64,000 nt of DNA from Apostichopus japonicus. Taxonomy: Eukaryota > Echinodermata > Holothuroidea > Aspidochirotida > Stichopodidae. Positions 1-10,897 of this stretch are shown here, one piece after another (the stretch's first letter is position 1; each line of letters opens with the position of its first letter). A program made the translations under genes and the position numbers. The notes under the pieces are model-generated. The model was not told the DNA's origin. It saw nothing but the letters and a program-made list of their open reading frames with translations, and searched no databases. The stretch covers positions 17,534,265-17,598,264 of the forward strand of contig NC_092573.1 in assembly GCF_037975245.1 (NCBI RefSeq), read 5' to 3'.

Positions 1-1590
1 AAACATGGGGGAACGGAGGGCGCCATACGAGATGGCTCAAACCCTCCTCAAGAACGGGTATCCATACTAGATGGAGCTAATTCCCATGCGGCGTCGGCAC
101 AGCCACGGCCGCGGCCCCAAGAGGGTCCGTCCACATCAGGCCATGTGGAGTCCAGAAGCCCCCGAAGACAAGCGGTGGCGGACTTATTTACTTCTACGCC
201 GGGGTCGTGGGACCACAACCGGAGAGATTTCTCGGGGTTCTCCCCGGAAAGTACGGAACGGCGCCAAAGCCGAAGTAGAAGCCGTACCCACAGCCGTAGC
301 CGCGGTAGGAGCCGGGAAAGACACCGGCGACCTCGACGCAGGTCGAGGTCTGGCTCGTCGCCCTCGTCCTCGAGTGGACATTCTTCTGGGCGACACAGAG
401 CCAAGAAACGCAAGAGACAGTCCCCAGACTCGGGGCTGGCTCTCCTTTCCCAGGTCAAAGACCTCCTGGGACAATTGTTACAAAAGCCGAGTCAGCAGGA
501 CCCGGAACAACAAGGGGCTCCGTCCATTCCACCACAACCGGCGCCACCGCCAGCACCGGTTACGGACGATCACGCCCCTGAGGAGGCCCAGGTGGATCCC
601 TGGGACGACGTCTCCTCCAGATCTGACGACGCTCTGTCGATCGCAGCTAGTGTCCGCCTCCTCAGTGGAGATTCCGAGGCGGATGATGAAGAACCCCTAC
701 GGGGTACAGAAATTTCGGCGGAGGGGCCGGCATCCAAACTCACATTGAACGCTGCCGCCCAAAAGCCTCGAGCCTCCATCCCGGTGGATGTGGAATGTAG
801 AGAGCGGTTCGAGGCAGTGACACAGGCGAAACGCTGGACAGCCTTCCAGCGATCAGCCCATCGCACTTTCCACGTGGGCGACGAAGACTGGGAAAGTCTT
901 TTCACACCACCCCACATCCCGCCTCAAGTGAAGGAGAGACTTCGGTCGGCGGGTGCCTTAGACGGCAAAGACAAGTTCAGGGAGAAGGGTGCACAGACCC
1001 TAGAATCCTCCTTGTTTGACGTAGATAGGGCCTCCCGCGCAGGGATGAAGTACTCGTCGGCCTTATTGCTTTTCGCCGAGCTATTGAACAGGTCGTTCCA
1101 ACAGGCCCAGGCATCGGGTATCTCCCGTAAAGATACCGCCGCCATCATTGCCCTCCTGGGACCCGTTTCCAGGATGGTATTAGACCAGTTCGCCCGCATC
1201 TCGGTTAAGGCCACCTTGACACGCCGGGACCTGGTTTTGAACTCCCTGAATTGGTCGTTCAGATCCACGGCGGACGGGTTCCGCAACTTACCAATCCTGG
1301 GCAGTGACCTCTTCGGCGGCAAGTTCGATGAGAAACTCCGGGAGGAGGCAGAGAGAATGAAATCTCTGAGGGAGGCAGACGAACACATGTCCCGCTCGGC
1401 CTCATCCTCGCGCCCACATTATGACTCACGACAAGGTAGCCGCTTTAAGCAGCCAAGATCCAGCTACAGTCAGAGTCGGGGCGCCCCGCGAACACAGCAA
1501 CAATCTGCTCCTTCGCGGCCCGAACACAGGCCGTACTGCCCGCAATACCGCGGAAGCCGCGGAAACCGCGGGCGCGGTAAACGGCCCTAG
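1..1590 (+). CDS. DIRS-type gag-like protein, 5' partial
   Basis: The frame is open from base 1 to the TAG at 1588-1590, at least 529 codons, so the true start is upstream; GTG at 145 is merely the first start-like codon. The N-terminal part is an Arg/Ser-rich tract (many RS and SR pairs, about residues 40-95 counted from 145), a nucleic-acid-binding type region. It is followed by a Pro/Gln-rich linker, an acidic Ser/Asp stretch, and a folded-looking segment (about residues 220-400, 'FRSTADGFRNLP' near its end). The C-terminus is Arg/Gly/Ser/Gln-rich. This layout is usual for the first ORF of DIRS elements, whose product is thought to be the structural protein. No zinc knuckle is present. No stop or frameshift interrupts it, so it may be young. 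Identity as gag is inferred from layout and from the recombinase tail next door. Confidence 0.65.
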   Translation, partial: KHGGTEGAIRDGSNPPQERVSILDGANSHAASAQPRPRPQEGPSTSGHVESRSPRRQAVADLFTSTPGSWDHNRRDFSGFSPESTERRQSRSRSRTHSRSRGRSRERHRRPRRRSRSGSSPSSSSGHSSGRHRAKKRKRQSPDSGLALLSQVKDLLGQLLQKPSQQDPEQQGAPSIPPQPAPPPAPVTDDHAPEEAQVDPWDDVSSRSDDALSIAASVRLLSGDSEADDEEPLRGTEISAEGPASKLTLNAAAQKPRASIPVDVECRERFEAVTQAKRWTAFQRSAHRTFHVGDEDWESLFTPPHIPPQVKERLRSAGALDGKDKFREKGAQTLESSLFDVDRASRAGMKYSSALLLFAELLNRSFQQAQASGISRKDTAAIIALLGPVSRMVLDQFARISVKATLTRRDLVLNSLNWSFRSTADGFRNLPILGSDLFGGKFDEKLREEAERMKSLREADEHMSRSASSSRPHYDSRQGSRFKQPRSSYSQSRGAPRTQQQSAPSRPEHRPYCPQYRGSRGNRGRGKRP

Positions 1591-1654
1591 GGATGCCCAC
1601 CCCACCGTAACGCCCAAGGCCAAGGTGGGGGGGCAGCCTGGGGAACCCGTCTGG

Positions 1655-1924
1655 GCGCATGACGTCCGAGGCCACGCCACATCCAGGGCGTGGTTCCGGG
1701 GGGTTCCCCTGGAAGAGATTATGAAGGCGGCGGCCTGGAAGACTCCGTCTTCCTTTGTCGCCTGCTATCTCACAAACACCCCTGCCACAGAAGGGGATTT
1801 TGCCCGAGCGGCAAAACCAGTGCCACGTTTAGGTCATAATAAGAACATCAATATGTTAGATATGTTTGATAGCAAATCCATCTCCATTTCGGAAATTTCT
1901 AAGCATTGTAAAATCATTACATAA
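1655..1924 (+). pseudogene. Tyrosine recombinase C-terminal fragment (DIRS type)
   Basis: The reading frame shows the catalytic end of a tyrosine recombinase. The box II H-x-x-R is at 1658-1669 ('HDVRGHATS'). It is followed by 'GVPLEEIMKAAAWKTPSSF' with the conserved Trp at 1736-1738 and the presumed nucleophilic Tyr at 1766-1768 ('CYLTNT'). These spacings and the 'GVPLEEI..AA.W' core are typical of DIRS-like recombinases, which integrate the circular cDNA intermediate. The N-terminal two thirds, including the first catalytic Arg, is missing. The frame also overlaps the end of gag and runs to a TAA at 1922-1924. It cannot encode an active enzyme, so I treat it as a remnant left by deletion of the middle of the element. 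Confidence 0.72.
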
Positions 1925-2237
1925 AGAAATATATGACTAAATTGTATTTAATTTGAGAAGGTGACTATTTATTTCTATAGTTTCCTTTTACTTTAACCTC
2001 TCTCGTGTTTATATGTAAATTCAACAGTGTTTTCATCCCTGTAATACTTCCTATGACCTCAAGGGATCAAACTATCTAAATATAGATTTATTCTGCCCCA
2101 ATCACATGTTTGAGGCAATGCTGCTTGTTCAAGGAAATATTTACCCGTCCAAGCAGCAAACTTGGTTTCATAGATAATTTGCCATTCCATTAAACCCTTC
2201 ATGGCAGATTCAAATGTCTTTTTCCACATGCCATAAT

Positions 2238-3235
2238 CATTGGCGTAGGAGACGGGGGGGGGGGTGAAAATTCGTGCAATATGCTGAGAATTTTTCAGGC
2301 ACCTACTGAAAAAAGAATACTTTGCAGTGTGTTTTTCAAGTTTGTTGGTGAAAATTCAGGAAATATGCTGAGAATTTTTCGGGCACCTACTGAAAGAGAA
2401 TAATTTGCAGTGTGTTTTTCAATTTTGTTGGTGAAAATTCGGGCAATATGCTGAGAATTTTTCGGGCACCTACTTCAAAGAAGAATAATTTGCAGTGTGT
2501 TTTTCAATTTTGTTGGTGGAAATTCGGGCAATATGCTGAGAATTTTTCGGGCACCTACTGAAAGAAGAATAATTTGCAGTGTGTTTTTCAGTTTTGTTGG
2601 TGAAAATTCGGGCAATATGCTGAGAATTTTTCAGGCACCTACTGAAAGAAGAATAATTTGCAGTGTGTTTTTCAATTTTGTTGGTGGAAATTCGGGCAAT
2701 ATGCTGAGAATTTTTCGGGCACCTACTGAAAGAAGAATAATTTGCAGTGTGTTTTTCAATTTTGTTGGTGAAAATTCGGGCAATATGCTGAGAATTTTTC
2801 GGGCACCTACTGAAAGAAGAATAATTTGCAGTGTGTTTTTCAATTTTGTTGGTGGAAATTCGGGCAATATGCTGAGAATTTTTCGGGCACCTACTGAAAG
2901 AAGAATAATTTGCAGTGTGTTTTTCAATTTTGTTGGTGAAAATTCGGGCAATATGCTGAGAATTTTTCGGGCACCTACTGAAAGAAGAATAATTTGCAAT
3001 GTGAATTTTCAAACGTATTGCTGTAACGACTTCCCCAATAATTCTAACCAATATGGAAGGGTAATAACACGGAAAATGATTGTATGTTATTGGCATGTGA
3101 TGTAATAACCGATGAATGCCTATATGATATGCACAGTAACATATTGAATGCGCGGAGCGCGCGGAAAATTTTGGGTTATATTTTCGGGCAAGACGTTACA
3201 GCCCCCCCAAATCAAATAAGGCTCCTACGCCTATG
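2238..3235. mobile_element. hAT-like non-autonomous DNA transposon carrying a minisatellite
   Basis: The ends are inverted: CATTGGCGTAGGAG at 2238 and the reverse complement of CATAGGCGTAGGAG ending at 3235 (13 of 14 match). Directly outside lies a perfect 8-bp direct repeat, GCCATAAT, at 2230-2237 and 3236-3243. Eight-base target duplications and CA...TG ends are typical of the hAT superfamily. There is no transposase ORF. A G-run follows the left TIR and a C-run precedes the right TIR. The inside is mostly an 84-bp tandem repeat. The right 170 bases (about 3060-3235) are homologous in reverse to 39100-39245, inside a second family member at 39090-39493. Confidence 0.8.
2262..3000. repeat. 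84-bp minisatellite, about 9 units, alternating as a 168-bp dimer
   Basis: The anchor TTTGCAGTGTG recurs at 2321, 2404, 2489, 2573, 2657, 2741, 2825 and 2909, with a variant at 2993. Spacing is 84 once the array settles and 83 or 85 near the left edge. From about 2420 on, units alternate between 'ggtggaaattc' and 'ggtgaaaattc', so the higher-order unit is a 168-bp dimer. Because 84 is divisible by three and the unit lacks stops in several frames, long ORFs appear on both strands (2497-3105 plus; 2470-3096 and 2631-2999 minus). I consider these by-products of the repeat, not genes. Confidence 0.95.
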
Positions 3236-3243
3236 GCCATAAT

Positions 3244-4039
3244 TTAACCATATGCGAGAAGAATGAAATTTGATAAGCTTTAGAATTATGGTACTAGAGA
3301 TATGTCAAATGTCTAAGTCTTCCAGAAAGTTGTTTCACTTTCCAGATGAAATATCCACATCTTATATTTAGCAGATATACCCAGGCATTTAACCTGTACT
3401 GTGCTCATATCCATGCATTGGGTCACCGGGTGGGGGGCATGTTAAATCCAACCCCCTCCTCCCTCACAACTGAAATACAAATCTCGTCTTGGCTTTTTCA
3501 GTTTTACCTAACTTTAAAGACCATCCCATCTCAAATAACCAGAACGGTCTGTTCTCTATTCACGCTTGTCAGGGGTGGAATCTGCAGTATTGATTTCATT
3601 TTGTGGAGAAGGGCAGAAGCTCTAGAGTACCCTCAATTTTGGCAGGGAAAGTCGCTATTAGGTGAAAGATCGTTCAGGTTTGACAGCATCTTATAGGCTA
3701 ACATAGTTTAAAAAAGAAAACTTTTTCAAATGGGGTGAATGGGAACATTCGACAGGTCAGCCATATGACAGCATTTCACACTGCTCCAAATCAATCAGCA
3801 GCAATCGGAAAGTGATTAGATCTCTCGTCTTCAGGGAAATCTGTTAAGCAGCATCACTGGGAATGTTAGCCGCCAGAAGGCCTTGCATGTTACTTTATTC
3901 TCATGCAAGTGGTCTTCACCTTTATGCTTGAAATCCTGGCCCATTATTAGGCTCATTAATAAAGGTGCTTACAGTATACATAAGCTTGGTTTTACAGTTC
4001 ATATTCAACTTAGTGACTAACAAAGCCGATAGGAGCCTG
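3244..4039. other. Intergenic, no supported gene
   Basis: AT-rich sequence between a DNA transposon and a LINE tail. A 116-codon ORF at 3346-3696 has no recognisable motif and no repeat support. I see no RNA gene or repeat here. Confidence 0.5.
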
Positions 4040-4990
4040 TTAAAGTAAAGTAAAGTAAAATTTATTGATATTCATCATAAAATGACAATATAATAAAATG
4101 GACTACAGCATCTCAAAAATAGGTTAAAAAAAGTTATCTATGTATCATACAATTCAAAGTTTTAATACTTCTAGGTAAAAATGATCGCCTAAACCGTTCT
4201 GTTCGCATACGTGGGATCGTGTAAAATCTACGTGGTTTCATATAAAAATCAAAAAGAGGGTGTTCGGAATCCTCGACTATAGAAGAAGCACATAGACATA
4301 TTATACGTTCAATAAAATCATCCGTGATGGTAGAATACAACTTGATGGATTTATTCAAGTAGTGTAATGGTCCTTTAGAACAGGATGATAACCAAACTGG
4401 GCCACAGTACACAAGGAAAGACAGCACCATTGTCTGAAAAAGCCAAAGTTGCTTATCAAAATCTAAGCCAAAGCCGGCGAGCCTACGAATACAATATAAT
4501 CTCTGTTTAGCTTTTGCTGCCAAATTATTCACGTGGGTATTCCAAGTAAGCGAGCTGTTGAAGGTTAATCCAAGATATTTAAAATCTGACACAACCTCAA
4601 TATATCACATTATTGTCAATGTACAATGGGGCATGACTTTGCACTGCACGAAAAATCAACAATCATTTCCTTGGTTTTCTTAATACCATTAATAAGCATA
4701 TAATTATCCTTGCACCAATTCACAGTATACTCTATGGCTGCAAAATAATTTGTTAGACATTGTGGGGTTTTATCGGTGCACATCCCAATTATGGCAGTAT
4801 CGTCTGCATACTTCAAGATATAAACATTGTCATAACAAGAGACTAATGAATCAGTATAAATTTCAAAAAGTAATGGGGACAAGCAACAACCCTGTGGAAC
4901 ACCAGTGTTAATTACGAGAGTATCACTGTTGACACTGTTACAGTGAACAAACTGTGTACGATTAAACAGGAAATTATAAAGTAGAAAGTA
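4040..4990 (-). pseudogene. 5'-truncated non-LTR (CR1/L2-like) reverse transcriptase remnant
   Basis: Read on the minus strand, about 4990 to 4616 encodes the palm of a reverse transcriptase. It has 'TGVPQGCCLSPLLF' (motif B-like), then the catalytic 'YADDTAI' (motif C), then 'KKTKEMIVDF'. A second frame, 4592-4134, continues with 'SDFKYLGLTFNSSLTW' and the usual C-terminal landmarks ('HPLFDFY', 'RRFY', 'RTERFRRSFLPRSIKTLN'), ending at a stop. One or two small indels between 4592 and 4620 shift the frame. The endonuclease and N-terminal RT are missing, as is normal for 5'-truncated LINE copies. The 3' end runs into a short TTTAC microsatellite (about 4042-4060), a tail type seen in CR1/L2-like elements. 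The exact clade is not certain. Confidence 0.82.
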
Positions 4991-7241
4991 GTAGTGTTAG
5001 CATGCTCCTTTAACTTTTATATTAAATGATGAGGGTGAAAGCATAAACCCTGCCACCCATCCCCCCCCTTCCCCCTTCAATTCAAACCTGGAAGAAAACT
5101 AGGAATAAGAGGATACATTACCTGAGATTTAAGGTGTCATTTACTACCATTTACTACTACTCTCAGATGTTCTTTACCAATGTCCTTTAATACATTTTAG
5201 GAATTCCTTGGTTTTGTATACCAGGGGTCCTAAGTAGGCTGCCAGCAGGCCATATCCAACCTGCGAAAGACTCCAACCTGCGCAGAAAACAGTTAGTAAT
5301 CATACACTAATGGGCTATGCAGGCCCTTCAGGCTTGAGAACCATACTGGCCTACCCTGCACGTTATAGTATATACATATATACATAGTATAATAGTATAT
5401 GTATACTATATTTAGTGTAAGTATAGTGAGATTATGGTTCTCTCCCCCGACCTATATTTCTCTCTGCATGGCTCTTATAAAAGGTGAGAATCCTTGTTTG
5501 GCTATTTGGCTCTTTTGTAGCCCTGTTTTCTCTTGATTTCTTTCATGGCTTTATCCCATTCATCACACATCAAATTAATTATATATATTCGTATATATTT
5601 TTTGGGGGGATGAGGAAAGAAATATTTGAAAACATTTTTGGAGAGGTTGACATATATATATTTATTTTAATTTTATTGCAGGTACAAGACCAGTCAGAGA
5701 CACACAACAGTCAAGATGATGAAGTTAGCTGACCAAAGTTTCAACAATTTTTTTTAGTGCTGGTTATGTTTCAAGGTCAGGGGGTCAAGTTTCACTGACA
5801 TGACAGGGTATCAGATATGAAAATTCCATTATTTTTTATTAAAACTTGGATGAATATGTTCATATAAACTAATAAGTTTGAAGAGTGAAATTTATAAATC
5901 TTGCACAACGGTCGTTTATCAAGTAAAATCATTTTGAAGTTAAATGTTCTTTGAAATGACAATTCTGTTACTCTTAGTCTCTTTTAAGCTATGCTATTAC
6001 AGTATGAAGTGCCCTATGAACAGTTTAATACATGTGAGGGCTTGGAAATATTGCATAAAAGTATGTGAAGACAGTACAAAAATGATGACTTTTTCTTGCC
6101 CTGATATTCAAATCATTTATTCTTCAAATTTACTCAAATCAAGTAGGGAAGGTCGGAACAATTTCATATTTGGTGTGCAAAAGTACCACATTGAGTCAAG
6201 AAGCTTATTATTTTTGATGGAGGTTAAAAGGTCATTTGGGGTCACCAGGGGTCAAATTGTGAAAACCTTGTAAACATGATAAGGCAATTACGTCAGATTT
6301 TTGAAGAAAACTGCTCATGTTACATCATCGAAACCACAATGCATTTTTGCTTTCTGGTGTTATAAATGTTTTGTATTTTTCTTTTTATAATTTTTGGCCC
6401 ATATTTGCCTCCCATTCTCATTGAGGCAAGAATGCCCGACATGACCACAGATTCATAGTTCTACCATTGTTGTGTTGGTTTGGTAGAGTCACAATTTTTC
6501 ATTGTCAGTAGTCATCTGTAGATCCTGATAAAATTAAAGAATTTTACTGTAAGTCTAAACCTTACCAACTGTTGCCAAAACTTTTTGGAGAGCTGGACTC
6601 TCCAACAATAAAAGCATGTTTCACCAGATTTGTAATTGAACCTGAGAAAATGTATCCATATCGAACACATTCTTAACCATCTGCATTTTAGATGGGTTAT
6701 CCTTGCGTTGGTCGAAGCACCTTGATATACTGTAAGAAAATCAAATAATCCAATCGGATTGAAAAAAACAAACTGAAATGACTTTTTTTTTCTTTTCTTA
6801 ATGTTCATTCATTAAAGATATGTTCATATTTTGCCAAACTATGGGGGGTGGGTTTTATTGTTAGGATATTTGATCACCTAGGTATTCCTATTCCTATGAT
6901 CATTTGGATATGACATTTCGAGTATGGGTCAATTTTTGCCCCCTGAATTTCAGAGTGAACTGATTTTCAGGCACTAAGGAGTGTTAAACATTAAACAGAA
7001 GTCAGTTAAACATCTCAACTATGGCAAATACGTCCAATCGTTGACTTCGATATTTGACTTAATTAGCCTATTTTGGGGGCTACTCTATGACCTTTTAATC
7101 TGTCATAAATTTTCATTCACTTGTCAAGGAGAAATGCTTAAAAAATGTTTGGATGAAGCTATTTAACAACAGTAATGGAGCATACTGTATGTATTTGCGA
7201 TTTCATTTGTCACTTGTCGGAAATATGTTTACTTAAGAATG
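4991..7241. other. Intergenic; one weak terminal-exon-like site
   Basis: No gene can be supported. A pyrimidine-rich tract ending in 'ttttattgcag' at 5672-5682 precedes a short open stretch that stops at 5730-5732, which could be a terminal coding exon on the plus strand, but no partner exon was found. ORFs at 5944-6273 and 6512-6808 have no recognisable features. A small hAT-like remnant (5222-5348) is listed separately. Confidence 0.4.
5222..5348. mobile_element. Possible short hAT-type MITE remnant
   Basis: Starts CAGGGGTCCTAAGTAGGCTG and ends CTTGAGAACCATACTG, resembling the ends of small hAT elements (CAGGGGT... and ...TTGAGAACC.CTG). The middle is rich in GGCC-type motifs as in such MITEs. 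No clear 8-bp target duplication could be set, so this is a weak call. Confidence 0.3.
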
Positions 7242-10042
7242 TTAACCTGACATACATTGGATTGTTTTCATGGTTTAGTATGACCATTGGACTGCTACTT
7301 TTAACCTGACATACATTGGATTGTTTTCATGGTTTAGTATGACCATTGGACTGCTACTTTTAACCTGACATACATTGGATTGTTTTCATGGTTCAGTATG
7401 ACCATTGGACTGCTACTTTTAACCTGACATACATTGGATTGTTTTCATGGTTTAGTATGACCATTGGACTGCTACTTCTAACCTGACATACATTGGATTG
7501 TTTTCATGGTTTAGTATGACCATTGGACTGCTACTTTTAACCTGACATACATTGGATTGTTTTCATGGTTTAGTATGACCATTGGACTGCTACTTTTAAC
7601 CTGACATACATTGGATTGTTTTCATGGTTCAGTATGTCCATTCCTGCTACTTCTAACCTGACATACATTGGATTGTTTTCATGGTTCAGTATGTCCATTC
7701 CTGCTACTTTTAACCTGACATACATTGGATTGTTTCCATGGTTTAGTATGACCATTGGACTGCTACTTCTAACCTGACATACATTGGATTGTTTTCATGG
7801 TTTAGTATGACCATTGGACTGCTACTTTTAACCTGACATACATTGGATTGTTTTCATGGTTTAGTATGACCATTGGACTGCTACTTTTAACCTGACATAC
7901 ATTGGATTGTTTTCATGGTTCAGTATGTCCATTCCTGCTACTTCTAACCTGACATACATTGGATTGTTTTCATGGTTTAGTATGACCATTGGACTGCTAC
8001 TTTTAACCTGACATACATTGGATTGTTTTCATGGTTTAGTATGACCATTGGACTGCTACTTTTAACCTGACATGCATTGGATTGTTTCCATGGTTTAGTA
8101 TGACCATTGGACTGCTACTTCTAACCTGACATACATTGGATTGTTTCCATGGTTTAGTATGACCATTGGACTGCTACTTCTAACCTGACATACATTGGAT
8201 TGTTTCCATGGTTTAGTATGACCATTGGACTGCTACTTCTAACCTGACATACATTAGATTGTTTTCATGCTTCAGTATGTCCATTCCTGCTACTTTTAAC
8301 CTGACATACATTGGATTGTTTTCATGGTTCAGTATGACCATTGGACTGCTACTTTTAACCTGACATACATTGGATTGTTTCCATGGTTTAGTATGACCAT
8401 TGGACTGCTACTTTTAACCTGACATACATTGGATTGTTTCCATGGTTTAGTATGACCATTGGACTGCTACTTCTAACCTGACATACATTGGATTGTTTTC
8501 ATGGTTTAGTATGACCATTGGACTGCTACTTTTAACCTGACATACATTGGATTGTTTTCATGGTTCAGTATGTCCATTCCTGCTACTTTTAACCTGACAT
8601 ACATTGGATTGTTTTCATGGTTTAGTATGACCATTGGACTGCTACTTCTAACCTGACATACATTGGATTATTTCCATGGTTTAGTATGACCATTGGACTG
8701 CTACTTCTAACCTGACATACATTGGATTGTTTCTATGGTTTAGTATGACCATTGGACTGCTACTTTTAACCTGACATACATTGGATTGTTTTCATGGTTT
8801 AGTATGACCATTGGACTGCTACTTCTAACCTGACATACATTGGATTGTTTTCATGGTTCAGTATGTCCATTCCTGCTACTTCTAACCTGACATACATTGG
8901 ATTGTTTTCATGCTTCAGTATGTCCATTCCTGCTACTTCTAACCTGACATACATTGGATTGTTTTCATGGTTTAGTATGACCATTGGACTGCTACTTTTA
9001 ACCTGACATACATTGGACTGTTTCCATGGTTTAGTATGACCATTGGACTGCTACTTCTAACCTGACATACATTGGATTGTTTTCATGGTTTAGTATGACC
9101 ATTGGACTGCTACTTCTAACCTGACATACATTGGACTGTTTCCATGGTTTAGTATGACCATTGGACTGCTACTTCTAACATGACATACATTGGATTGTTT
9201 TCATGGTTCAGTATGTCCATTCCTGCTACTTCTAACCTGACATACATTGGATTGTTTTCATGGTTCAGTATGTCCATTCCTGCTACTTCTAACCTGACGT
9301 ACATTGGATTGTTTTCATGCTTCAGTATGTCCATTCCTGCTACTTCTAACCTGACATACATTGGATTGTTTTCATGGTTTAGTATGACCATTGGACTGCT
9401 ACTTTTAACCTGACATACATTGGACAGTTTCCATGGTTTAGTATGACCATTGGACTGCTACTTCTAACCTGACATACATTGGATTGTTTTCATGGTTCAG
9501 TGTGTCCATTCCTGCTACTTCTAACCTGACATACATTGGATTGTTTCCATGGTTTAGTATGACCATTGGACTGCTACTTCTAACCTGACATACATTGGAC
9601 TGTTTCCATGGTTTAGTATGACCATTGGACTGCTACTTCTAACCTGACATACTTTGGATTGTTTTCATGGTTCAGTATGTCCATTCCTGCTACTTCTAAC
9701 CTGACATACATTGGATTGTTTTCATGGTTCAGTATGTCCATTCCTGCTACTTCTAACCTGACATACATTGGACTGTTTCCATGGTTTAGTATGACCATTG
9801 GACTGCTACTTCTAACCTGACATACATTGGATTGTTTTCATGGTTCAGTATGTCCATTCCTGCTACTTCTAACCTGACATACATTGGATTGTTTTCATGG
9901 TTCAGTGTGTCCATTCCTGCTACTTCTAACCTGACATACATTGGATTGTTTCCATGGTTCAGTATGACCATTGGACTGCTACTTCTAACCTGACATACAT
10001 TGGATTGTTTTCATGGTTCAGTATGTCCATTTCTGCCACTTC
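7242..10042. repeat. Satellite of 57- and 59-bp units, about 48 copies
   Basis: The unit starts TTAACCTGACATACATTGG and comes in two lengths. The 59-bp form has 'TTTAGTATGACCATTGGACTG' in its centre, the 57-bp form 'TTCAGTATGTCCATTCCTG'. I count 32 long and 16 short units, which sums to 2800 bp, the observed array length. The two forms are interspersed, with the short form more frequent to the right. Three units combine the short form's TTCAG with the long form's ACCATTGG, consistent with recombination or gene conversion. Minus-strand ORFs of 61-80 codons appear where 57-bp units are adjacent (19 codons each); I do not regard them as genes. Confidence 0.97.
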
Positions 10043-10897
10043 TCTTTATTTCCATTCTTCTTCTTCATCTTCTTCTTTTACTACTTTCAACAATTGATTA
10101 TTTTGAACTATAATCTTTCTTTTAATCCTCAAAACATATTCATCTTACCCATTGTTGTTTTTTAGTAACAATGTTTCTTGCCACAGTAACCGTAAGCCTA
10201 TACGAATTTCAATAGTATTTCTCAGTACTCATGTTTCACATGGCCAGCACATTCAATTTGAGTTTCATTTGGAGTGGTTGAATTTCACAGAAAACCTGTC
10301 CTGTTCCATGTTTTTGCCTTCTTGTTTGTAATACCGTCATTTTCCTTCGTTAATTGTGCTTTCATTTCTTTGTAAAAGGCTGTGCTTTAAACGTTGTTGC
10401 CTTTGATTGACATATCCAAGTTCTAACACTTGATATGCATACAGAGGTCACTGAGTAAAGATTTTGACTCAAATTTCCAACAAAATCAATCTGGCAGGGT
10501 TTGGTGGTCAGGATTACATCTCCTCTAGTGCAGCAGAAATTAATGGCATTTTACCCCCACAAGGGAAAAGCTAAAATATTGTGGAAACAGCTTGTTCCCT
10601 CGATGATGTCACTTTTTCGGATGCTACTAGTGGATTTTACGATCTGAAGTTGTAATTGCAAGCAAACATATCATACAGGCAAACAGTTCATTAGAAATCT
10701 ATCCTTTTGTTTTCATTGGTGAGTAAAATTGATATCTGAGAGTGAAATAGACCACTGGGGTTGTTTTATTGGTTTTAAGGATGAAGGATTACAATGCCAT
10801 ACCAGTAGATTTATATGGTCAAGGGCTTTATCAATTGCAGTGGGGGGGGGGGGGGCTGAGTAAGGAATTGTAAGTTTAATTACCCATAATTCTGTGT
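10043..10897. other. Intergenic, no supported gene
   Basis: AT-rich sequence with a CT-rich stretch just after the satellite (10040-10080) and a run of 14 or more G at about 10842-10857. Nothing else could be supported. Confidence 0.5.

Larger units (their letters stand above)
1..1924 (+). mobile_element. DIRS-like retroelement, internally deleted, 5' end outside window
   Basis: A gag-like ORF (1-1590) is followed within about 65 bases by the C-terminal end of a tyrosine recombinase (1655-1924). In DIRS-type retrotransposons these flank a reverse transcriptase/RNase H/methyltransferase ORF and most of the recombinase. All of that is absent, so this copy looks like an internal deletion derivative. 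The segment is clearly richer in G and C than the AT-rich DNA that starts near 1800, which fits an inserted element. The right boundary is not defined; I saw no split direct or inverted terminal repeats, and the left end lies outside the window. Assignment to DIRS rests on the recombinase tail and the gag style. Confidence 0.7.

Noticed and set aside
71-1388. Other-frame ORFs overlapping the DIRS-like gag
   Set aside because: Shadows of the gag frame in GC-rich, Arg/Ser-rich sequence; none shows a conserved motif.
2470-3105. Three overlapping 120-208 codon ORFs on both strands
   Set aside because: All come from the 84-bp tandem repeat inside a DNA transposon; open frames in both directions point to repeat composition.
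7570-9971. Set of 61-80 codon minus-strand ORFs with repeated NHENNPMYVRLEVA peptides
   Set aside because: Products of adjacent 57-bp satellite units (19 codons). They start and stop wherever a 59-bp unit shifts the frame.
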